Shown piece after piece: positions 6,187 through 11,637 of a stretch of DNA of 11,637 nucleotides. Source of the stretch: Candidatus Rokuibacteriota bacterium (GTDB lineage: Bacteria > Methylomirabilota > Methylomirabilia > Rokubacteriales > CSP1-6); NCBI GenBank assembly GCA_016179165.1, contig JACORX010000097.1:1-11637 (forward strand), given 5' to 3'. Numbering within the stretch: the stretch's first letter is position 1; every line of letters starts with the position of its first letter. Under the pieces are notes generated by a model. It did not search any database and had not been told where the DNA came from. It saw only the letters and a list, made by a program, of their open reading frames with translations. A program made the position numbers and the translations under genes.

Positions 6187-8822
6187 GGCTGCGCCTTGAG
6201 GCGCCGCTGCCACTCGGCCAGGAGGTTGAGGGCCTCGAGCGGGGTGAGCGACGAGACGTCGAGCGCGCCCAGCTCCTTGAGCACGGGGTCAGCGGTATGC
6301 GGGAAGAGACCGAGCTGTTGACCCGGCTCCGGCTGACCCGGGACGAGCGCGCCCGGATTCTCGCTGAGGTCCGCGAGGATTTCCCGCGCCCGCGCGATGA
6401 CGGCCTTCGGCAGCCCGGCCAGGCGGGCGACCTGGATGCCGTAGGATCGGTCTGTCCCGCCGGGCCCCACCTTGTGAAGGAAGATGATCTCGTCGTTCCA
6501 TTCCTTGACGGCGACGTGGAAGTTGCGGACGCGCGCGAGCCGATCGGCGAGAGCGGTGAGCTCGTGGTAATGAGTGGCGAAGAGCACCTTCGCGCCGCGA
6601 CCGCGATCGTGAAGCTCCTCGGTCACCGCCCAGGCGATGGCAAGCCCGTCGAAGGTCGAGGTGCCGCGCCCCACTTCATCAAGTAAAACCAGAGTTCGTT
6701 CAGTGACGTTGTGCAGGATACTCGCGGTCTCGACCATTTCCACGAGGAAGGTGCTCCGGCCCCGCGCGAGGTTGTCCTGGGCCCCGACGCGGGTCAGGAT
6801 CCGGTCCACGACCCCGATCCGGGCCGACCGAGCCGGGACGAAGCTGCCCATCTGGGCCAGGATCACCAGCAGCGCCGCTTGGCGCATGAACACGCTCTTG
6901 CCGCTCATGTTGGGGCCCGTCAGGATCATCACCTGTTCGCGGTCGGGGTCGAGGTGGAGGTCGTTGGGCGTGAAGGGGCGCTCGCCGCCGGACTCGAGCA
7001 CCGGATGGCGGCCCTCCACGATGTCGAGGACACGACCGTCGTCGACCTGCGGGCTCACGTACCCGCGCTCATGGGCGATCTCGCCGAGCGACGCGAGCGC
7101 GTCCAGCGCCCCGACCGCCCGTGCCGTTCGGAGCAGCGCCGATGCCTCGGCCGCGACGGCGGCACGGACCTCCTGGAAGAGCTCCAGCTCGAGCTTGGCC
7201 ATCCGCTCCTCGGCCCCGAGCACGCGGCCTTCATACTCCTTGAGATCGACGGTGACGTACCGCTCGGCGCCCACCAGGGTCTGACGCCTCATGTACTCGC
7301 CGGGCACCTTCGCCACGTGCGTGTTGCTCACCTCGATGCCGTAGCCGAAGACGCGGTTGAAGCGCACGCGGAGCGTGGGGATGCCCGTGCGCTCCCGCTC
7401 GCGTCCCTCCAGCGCGGCGATCCACTCTCGCGCCTCCCGCGCCCCGCGCTTGATCTCGCCGAGCTCGGCGCTCCAGCTCTCCCGGATCAAGCCGCCCTCC
7501 TTCAGCGTGAGCGGCGGCTCGTCCTCAAGCGCATCCACGAGCAGCTTGTGCAGGGCCGGCAGCGCCGCGATCTCCTCCCCCACCTTGGCGAGGAGTGGCG
7601 CTCTGAGCCCATCGAGCGCCTCGCGGACAGCTGGAAGGCGGCCCAGAAAGTCACGGAGTCCTGTCAAATCCCGCGCATGCGCGACGCCGAGCGCGGCCCG
7701 GCTCGAGAGCCGCTCGAGGTCGCCGATGCCATCGATCTGCCTCCGCACGGCGGCCCGCTGCTGCGGCTCCGCAACCAGCGTCGCGACGGCGTCCTGGCGT
7801 CGCGAGATGGCGCCCGTGTCCAGAAGCGGCCGCAGCAACCACTGGCGGAGCGTTCGTGCGCCCATCGGCGTCCTAGTCCGGTCGAGGGTCGCAAGGAGAG
7901 AGCCACGCAGGCTCCCTTCCTGGGCGTTCTCGAAGAGCTCAAGCGTGGCAACGGCTGTGGGATCGAGCGTCATGGAGTCGCCCGGGGCCAGCCGTTCAAG
8001 GCGGGCCAGGTGGCCGAGCGCCTCGCCCTGCGTCTCCCGCAGATAGGCGAGTGCAGCGCCCGAGGCCTGAAGCCCGGCGCACATGTCACCCACGCCCAGG
8101 CTGTCGAGCGAGTGGACACGGAAGTGCGCGGCGAGTCTCTCGCGCGCCTGGCGCAGCGCGAACCACGAGGGCTCCCCGCGCGTTACCATGATCCCTGCGG
8201 CGGCGAACCGGGCGTCGAGGGCGTGGTCTCCCTCCCGAGCGACGAGGCACTCGGCGGGCCGTCGCAGGAGGGCCGTGTCGAGGAGTGCCGCTCCGTCGCC
8301 CGCAGCTTCACCGACCCAGAACTCGCCCGTTGAAACGTCCACCAGGGCGGCGCCCAGCGTCCGGCCGGCGCCGGCGCCCGCCCTGTGGACGGCCAGGAGG
8401 TAGTTGTTGGCGGCGCCGTCGAGATACTGGGTGTCGGTGAGCGTACCGGGCGTGATGACCCGGACGACCTCTCGTCGGACGAGCTTCTTGCCTTTGGCCG
8501 GCGCTTCCATCTGCTCGCACACGGCCACCTTTCGCCCGGCCCGTATCAGCCGCGCGATGTAGCCGTCGGCGGCATGGTGCGGGATACCAGCCATCGGGAT
8601 GGCGCCCTCGCCCTTTTGCCGTGAGGTCAGCGTGATCTGGAGCAGGCGAGCGCCCTCGTGGGCGTCCTCGAAGAACATCTCGTAGAAATCACCGAGCCGG
8701 AAGAGCAGCACGTAGTCGGGGTAGCGCCGCTTCAGCTCCCGGTACTGCAACATCATTGGGGACAACGGGGGTGACAACGGGGGTGACAACGGGGGGGAAA
8801 GCTCGGCCGAGGGGTCCTTCAC
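6183..8822 (-). CDS. mutS: DNA mismatch repair protein MutS
   Basis: MutS recognises mispaired and slipped bases and, with ATP, forms a sliding clamp that recruits MutL. The 879-residue protein has the mismatch-reading Phe-X-Glu motif in GDFYEMF (F46, E48), connector, lever and clamp domains, and the ABC-type ATPase: Walker A GPNMSGKS at 636-643, LLDEVGRGTSTFDG with the Walker B acidic pair at D715-E716, and THYHEL at 750-755. A C-terminal segment SSLTPLEALNLLAEW is the usual end. The GTG at 8822 forms a GTGA overlap with the HIT gene stop, but no clear Shine-Dalgarno sequence is present. It gives about 22 residues before the usual Met-Met start, made largely of Ser-Pro-Pro-Leu repeats. Translation from ATG 8756 or 8753 would give a normal-looking MutS of 857 or 856 residues. 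The real start is therefore open. Confidence 0.97.
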   Translation of the reverse strand: MKDPSAELSPPLSPPLSPPLSPMMLQYRELKRRYPDYVLLFRLGDFYEMFFEDAHEGARLLQITLTSRQKGEGAIPMAGIPHHAADGYIARLIRAGRKVAVCEQMEAPAKGKKLVRREVVRVITPGTLTDTQYLDGAANNYLLAVHRAGAGAGRTLGAALVDVSTGEFWVGEAAGDGAALLDTALLRRPAECLVAREGDHALDARFAAAGIMVTRGEPSWFALRQARERLAAHFRVHSLDSLGVGDMCAGLQASGAALAYLRETQGEALGHLARLERLAPGDSMTLDPTAVATLELFENAQEGSLRGSLLATLDRTRTPMGARTLRQWLLRPLLDTGAISRRQDAVATLVAEPQQRAAVRRQIDGIGDLERLSSRAALGVAHARDLTGLRDFLGRLPAVREALDGLRAPLLAKVGEEIAALPALHKLLVDALEDEPPLTLKEGGLIRESWSAELGEIKRGAREAREWIAALEGRERERTGIPTLRVRFNRVFGYGIEVSNTHVAKVPGEYMRRQTLVGAERYVTVDLKEYEGRVLGAEERMAKLELELFQEVRAAVAAEASALLRTARAVGALDALASLGEIAHERGYVSPQVDDGRVLDIVEGRHPVLESGGERPFTPNDLHLDPDREQVMILTGPNMSGKSVFMRQAALLVILAQMGSFVPARSARIGVVDRILTRVGAQDNLARGRSTFLVEMVETASILHNVTERTLVLLDEVGRGTSTFDGLAIAWAVTEELHDRGRGAKVLFATHYHELTALADRLARVRNFHVAVKEWNDEIIFLHKVGPGGTDRSYGIQVARLAGLPKAVIARAREILADLSENPGALVPGQPEPGQQLGLFPHTADPVLKELGALDVSSLTPLEALNLLAEWQRRLKAQP
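8761..8796. repeat. 12-bp tandem repeat, three copies, in the mutS start region
   Basis: Three head-to-tail 12-base units (GACAACGGGGGT on the plus strand; the last unit ends in G) lie at 8761-8772, 8773-8784 and 8785-8796. Read from the mutS strand they give Ser-Pro-Pro-Leu repeats. A run of seven G spans 8791-8797. Changes in unit number would keep the frame; slippage in the G run would not. Confidence 0.95.
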
Positions 8823-9313
8823 GAGCCGAGCGCCGCCAGGAGGCGGTCATACGTCGTGCCCAAGCTCTCGGGCAGAACGCGTGTGTCGCTCACGACGGGC
8901 ATGAAGTTGCCGTCGCCGCTCCAGCGCGGCACGACGTGAATGTGGAGGTGCTCGGGCACGCCGGCTCCCGCCGCGCGCCCCTGGTTGAGGCCGATGTTGA
9001 AACCCTCGGGGGCGTAGGCGCGACCCAGGGCCCGGAGCGCCGCCTGCACGAGCTCCATGACCTGGCCGATCTCCTCCGAAGCTGTTTCCTCGAGAGTGCC
9101 GACGTGGCGCTTGACTGCGGCCATGACATGGCCCGACGCGTACGGGTACTTGTTGAGGATCAGGAAGGCTTTCGGGCTCCGCCGGAGAATGAGATTCCCC
9201 GTGTCATCGACGGACGCGAGCGCGTCGCAGAAGATGCACCCGGCGGCAGCGGTGGGCGGGGCTCCGGCAGACGTCACGTACGCCATCCGCCACGGCGCCC
9301 AGAGTCGGTCCAC
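8819..9313 (-). CDS. HIT family nucleotide hydrolase or Ap4A phosphorylase-like protein
   Basis: This 164-residue protein has the histidine-triad motif HLHIHVV at 122-128, with H126 aligned to the nucleophile that attacks the alpha phosphate of a nucleotide. The N terminus LWAPWRMAYV (4-13) and the CxxC pair in GCIFC (C26, C29) resemble the branch of HIT proteins annotated as Ap4A phosphorylases or AMP-transferases, in which the cysteines may help bind zinc. A likely role is breakdown of dinucleoside polyphosphates or adenylylated by-products, but the substrate is not shown. The GTG at 9313 is the only sensible start, 17 bases after the HU/IHF stop; a GAGGG box is 12 bases upstream, a long spacing. 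Its stop overlaps the mutS GTG start. A galT-type enzyme is excluded by the small size. Confidence 0.9.
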   Translation of the reverse strand: MDRLWAPWRMAYVTSAGAPPTAAAGCIFCDALASVDDTGNLILRRSPKAFLILNKYPYASGHVMAAVKRHVGTLEETASEEIGQVMELVQAALRALGRAYAPEGFNIGLNQGRAAGAGVPEHLHIHVVPRWSGDGNFMPVVSDTRVLPESLGTTYDRLLAALGS

Positions 9314-9330
9314 GCGGCGCAGGTGCCCTC

Positions 9331-9606
9331 TTAGGTGTTGACCAGCTCGCGGAGTCTCTTTCCCACTTTGAAGAACGGCACCCGCTTTTCGGGGACGCTG
9401 ACGCTGTCCCCGGTCTTGGGGTTGCGGCCCTTTCGGGAGTTGCGGTGGCGGATGCGGAAGCTGCCGAACCCGCGCAATTCCACCTTATCTCCCTTGGCGA
9501 GAGCATCGGTGATGTTGTCGAAGACGGTGTTGACGATCAACTCCGTCTCCTTCTTGGTCAGGCTCGACAGCTTGGAGACTTCCTCGATGAGATCCGCTTT
9601 GGTCAT
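9331..9606 (-). CDS. HU/IHF family DNA-bending protein, IHF-beta-like
   Basis: This 91-residue protein has the whole HU/IHF fold: two N-terminal helices (MTKADLIEEV onward), the GFGSF turn at 46-50, the arm signature GRNPKTG at 60-66 with P63 as the DNA-intercalating proline, and the end PFFKVGKRLRELVN. It bends DNA in the minor groove and shapes the nucleoid, recombination and promoter complexes. Whether it works as a homodimer (HU) or with an IHF-alpha partner cannot be told. The position downstream of rpsA and sppA matches ihfB in several proteobacteria, which favours IHF-beta. I chose the ATG at 9606: it has a GGAGG box at 9617-9621, 10 bases upstream, and begins the family N terminus; the open frame upstream to 9690 encodes nothing conserved. 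A promoter candidate and leader hairpin precede it. Confidence 0.95.
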   Translation of the reverse strand: MTKADLIEEVSKLSSLTKKETELIVNTVFDNITDALAKGDKVELRGFGSFRIRHRNSRKGRNPKTGDSVSVPEKRVPFFKVGKRLRELVNT

Positions 9607-9622
9607 GAGCCTGCTACCTCCA

Positions 9623-9644
9623 CGGGAACCCCGCCATCTTCCCG
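9623..9644 (-). promoter_or_regulatory. Leader hairpin next to the HU/IHF ribosome binding site
   Basis: A perfect 6-bp inverted repeat (CGGGAA / TTCCCG) with a 10-base loop lies one base upstream of the GGAGG box of the HU/IHF gene. In RNA it could influence ribosome access. The stem is short and may be fortuitous in GC-rich DNA; there is no U-run, so it is not an intrinsic terminator. Confidence 0.35.
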
Positions 9645-9680
9645 ACACGGACACATCGACCGGGTTGATTCGACCTTTGG

Positions 9681-9710
9681 AACGTAGCACGTCGGCCGAA
9701 AGATTGTCAA
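9681..9710 (-). promoter_or_regulatory. Candidate sigma70-type promoter for the HU/IHF gene
   Basis: On the minus strand a perfect -35 box TTGACA (9705-9710) is followed after 18 bases by TACGTT (9681-9686), which matches three of six -10 consensus positions. The site lies in the 123-base gap between sppA and the HU/IHF gene, the largest gap and one of the more AT-rich stretches of the window. Transcription would begin near 9674, giving a leader of about 70 bases. The weak -10 box keeps this a candidate. Confidence 0.5.
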
Positions 9711-9729
9711 GCAGAGCAGGGGTTTACGG

Positions 9730-10623
9730 CTACTGCATGAGGTAGAGGGGGGTACGAATGCCCGAGAAGGCCGGCAGGAGCGGACCGGCTCCCGGCAGTC
9801 CCAGGCGGTTTTGCAGGAGATCCTTGAAGGAGAACCTCTTCTTCGGATAAACGAGCCTCGGCCGCCCCGAAATATTGGCCAGCTTTCCCGCCGCCTCGAC
9901 GGCATCTTCGAAGCCGCCCATCTCGTCCACCATCTTGAGCGCCAGGGCCTGCTGGCCGGAGTAGATGCGGCCTTCGGCGAACGCCAGCACCTCCCTGCGT
10001 TCGAGGCCCCGCCCTTCGGCGACGGCGTCCACGAACTGTGAGTAGACGTCATCGAGCAGCGCCTGGAGCATCTTGCGCTCCTCCGGGCTCATGGTGCGGG
10101 CGAAGCTGCCCACGTCCTTGTACGAGCCCGCCTTGACAACGACGTACTCGACGCCGACCTTCTTCAGCAGTCCCTCGATGTTGGCCATCTGCATGACCAC
10201 GCCGATCGAGCCGGTCAGCGTGCCGGGATTGGCATAGATCCGGTCGGCGGCCGCCGCGACGTAATACCCGCCCGAGGCGGCCACCGCCCCGAGGGTCGCG
10301 ACCACAGGCTTGCCGGCTTTCCTCGCGCGCTGGATGGCGGCGAAGATCTCCTGCGTGGGAGCGACCACACCGCCCGGGCTGTTGACGCGGAGGATGACTG
10401 CCTTGATCGACGAATTGTCCGCGTGCTCGCGGAGCTCGCGAATGGCGGCGGTGCCGTCCACGATGACGCCCTCTATCTCCACCACGGCAACCTTCGCTCC
10501 GCTCGTGGGCAAACCATCCTCGCTGACCGTGACCATGAGAACCCAGATCGTGCCGAGGAACAGCACGAAGATCCCCACTCCCACCCCCACAGCGACCAGA
10601 GCGACGCGGCCGCGGGATGTCAC
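9730..10623 (-). CDS. sppA: Signal peptide peptidase SppA, short form
   Basis: SppA is a membrane-anchored serine protease that degrades signal peptides left after secretion. This 297-residue protein is the short, single-domain type found in Bacillus and many other bacteria, not the doubled E. coli form. One membrane segment lies at about 8-32, leaving the catalytic domain outside the cytoplasm. The nucleophile is probably S117 in AVAASGGYY and the general base K169 in GSYKDVGS; the 52-residue spacing equals that in the Bacillus enzyme. NSPGG at 81-85 is the usual oxyanion-region segment, and TGSIGV follows at 137-142. The GTG at 10623 has a GGGGGG box 6 bases upstream and lies 21 bases after the rpsA stop, suggesting cotranscription with rpsA. 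Identity is secure; SppA homologues can also act on other membrane peptides. Confidence 0.95.
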   Translation of the reverse strand: MTSRGRVALVAVGVGVGIFVLFLGTIWVLMVTVSEDGLPTSGAKVAVVEIEGVIVDGTAAIRELREHADNSSIKAVILRVNSPGGVVAPTQEIFAAIQRARKAGKPVVATLGAVAASGGYYVAAAADRIYANPGTLTGSIGVVMQMANIEGLLKKVGVEYVVVKAGSYKDVGSFARTMSPEERKMLQALLDDVYSQFVDAVAEGRGLERREVLAFAEGRIYSGQQALALKMVDEMGGFEDAVEAAGKLANISGRPRLVYPKKRFSFKDLLQNRLGLPGAGPLLPAFSGIRTPLYLMQ

Positions 10624-10644
10624 CTGTCGCCCCCCACGAGCGGC

Positions 10645-11637
10645 CTACTCTTCATCCTCATCGAAATCCTCGCCGCCGCGCCGCTTCCGCCCCTTGCCGC
10701 GGCCGCGGGCATCCGCTTGCGACGGCTCCTCCAGGATTGCCGCCGCCAGGTCCTTGAGGCTGAGCCCTATGCGCCGCTCGTTGGGATCGACGCGTATCAC
10801 CATCAGCGTGAGCTCGTCACCCACGTTGACGAGATCGGAGGGCGAGGCAATGGGACGGCTCGACATCTGGGAGATGTGGAGGAGCCCATCCACGCCGGGC
10901 TCGAGCTCGACGAAAGCGCCGAAATCGGTCAGCCGCACGATCTTGCCGGTGACGCGAGAGCCCATGGGATAGCGCTGGGAGACAGATTCCCACGGATCGG
11001 GCTGGATCTGCTTGAGGCCCAGGGAGATTCGCTTGTTGTCCCTGTCCACGTTGAGGACCTGCGTCTCGACGGACTGCCCCTTCTTGAGGATCTCCGACGG
11101 GTGCCCGATATTGCGAGTCCAGGACATGTCGGAGATGTGCAGCAGGCCGTCCACGCCGGGCTCGAGCTCGACGAAGGCGCCGAAGTCGGTCAGGTTGCGC
11201 ACCTTGCCCTCGACCCGCTCGCCCGGCTTGTAGCGCTCCTCGATGGTCGCCCACGGGTCGGCCTCGACCTGCTTCATGCCGAGCGAGATGCGCTTCGTGG
11301 CCTTGTTCACGTCGAGCACCATGACGTCCGCCATGTCGCCGACGTTGACGAGCTTCGAGGGGTGCCGCACGCGGCGCGTCCACGACATCTCGGACACGTG
11401 CACGAGCCCTTCGACTCCGGGCTCGAGCTCGACGAAGGCGCCGTAGTTGGTCAGGCTCACCACCCGCCCCTGCGCCTTGGCACCCACCGGGTAGCGCTCG
11501 TCCACGACGGCCCAGGGGTCGGACGACTTCTGCTTGTACCCGAGCGAGACGCGCCCGGTCTCCCGATCGAAGTGCAGCACGACGACTTCGACCTGGTCGC
11601 CGATCTGGAAGATCTCGGAGGGGTGCCCGATCCGCCC
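10645..11637 (-). CDS. rpsA: 30S ribosomal protein S1, C-terminal part
   Basis: This is the last 330 codons of S1, which binds mRNA and brings it to the 30S subunit; the 5' end is beyond the right edge. Visible are the end of one S1 domain (11637 to about 11530) and three complete S1 domains at about 11484-11269, 11223-11008 and 10962-10750, each with the pattern G-X-V-X-X-L-T-(N/D)-(Y/F)-GAFVELEPGV and (H)(V/I)S(E/D/Q)M. The DPW...RY linkers between domains are the S1 hallmark. The protein ends in a tail with a basic patch (KGRKRR) and an acidic end (EDFDEDEE). The number of domains in the whole protein cannot be seen. The stop TAG at 10645 is followed by sppA. There is no start in view: the open frame continues to the edge. 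Confidence 0.96.
   Translation of the reverse strand, partial: GRIGHPSEIFQIGDQVEVVVLHFDRETGRVSLGYKQKSSDPWAVVDERYPVGAKAQGRVVSLTNYGAFVELEPGVEGLVHVSEMSWTRRVRHPSKLVNVGDMADVMVLDVNKATKRISLGMKQVEADPWATIEERYKPGERVEGKVRNLTDFGAFVELEPGVDGLLHISDMSWTRNIGHPSEILKKGQSVETQVLNVDRDNKRISLGLKQIQPDPWESVSQRYPMGSRVTGKIVRLTDFGAFVELEPGVDGLLHISQMSSRPIASPSDLVNVGDELTLMVIRVDPNERRIGLSLKDLAAAILEEPSQADARGRGKGRKRRGGEDFDEDEE
10891..11454. repeat. Three near-identical 42-bp segments within rpsA
   Basis: Segments at 10891-10932, 11152-11193 and 11413-11454 are spaced exactly 261 bases (87 codons) apart and encode the same core of successive S1 domains, around LTDFGAFVELEPGV. The first two differ at two of 42 bases and the second and third at four. 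They reflect internal duplication of the domain, kept similar at the DNA level as well as in protein. Confidence 0.9.

Noticed and set aside
6711..8333. A 540-codon plus-strand open frame antisense to mutS
   Set aside because: It mirrors the codon structure of mutS, has no recognisable motif and no supported start; typical antisense shadow.
9607..9690. N-terminal extension of the HU/IHF gene from 9690
   Set aside because: The 28 extra residues are not HU-like, cover the likely leader hairpin and ribosome binding site, and the family start fits the ATG at 9606.
1..11637. A novel defence, mobile or biosynthetic system
   Set aside because: All genes belong to known housekeeping families; no transposase, integrase, tRNA boundary, CRISPR repeat or composition break was seen.

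Overview
This window is a run of bacterial housekeeping genes, all read from the minus strand with almost no spacer. The GC content is high (about two thirds by eye), starts are often GTG, and several stop/start codons overlap. The order in the direction of transcription (right to left) is: rpsA (3' part), sppA, an HU/IHF-type DNA-bending protein, a HIT-family nucleotide hydrolase/phosphorylase, mutS, mutL, miaA, hflX, a pgsA-like phosphatidyltransferase, a PDZ/radical-SAM DUF512 protein and der (5' part). I see no gene on the plus strand; the long plus-strand open frames lie antisense to clear genes and look like high-GC shadows.

Taxon (inference only): the rpsA-sppA-IHF order recalls deltaproteobacterial-type genomes, while the DUF512-der pair is familiar from Firmicutes and related phyla. 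Together with the high GC this would fit an environmental lineage such as Methylomirabilota/Rokubacteria or a relative of the old Deltaproteobacteria. No rRNA or other decisive marker is present, so this is a guess.

Layout. 9.6-11.6 kb holds translation and envelope quality-control genes (ribosomal protein S1, SppA). A likely sigma70-type promoter and a leader hairpin precede the HU/IHF gene near 9.62-9.71 kb. 4.4-9.3 kb holds the HIT protein and then mismatch repair (MutS plus an endonuclease-type MutL), joined by GTGA overlaps. 2.3-4.5 kb holds miaA (tRNA A37 prenylation) and hflX (ribosome-rescue GTPase). After an 88-bp gap come pgsA (phospholipid head-group synthesis), the DUF512 radical-SAM protein and der (50S assembly GTPase).

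The genes join ribosome function (S1, MiaA, HflX, Der) with genome maintenance (MutS, MutL, HU/IHF) and membrane biology (SppA, PgsA). I found no CRISPR array, mobile element, tRNA, rRNA, toxin-antitoxin or defence system. The features most worth a second look are small: a 12-bp tandem repeat in the mutS start region, a 23-bp-offset duplication at the pgsA/DUF512 boundary, the HU/IHF leader, and the poorly understood DUF512 protein.
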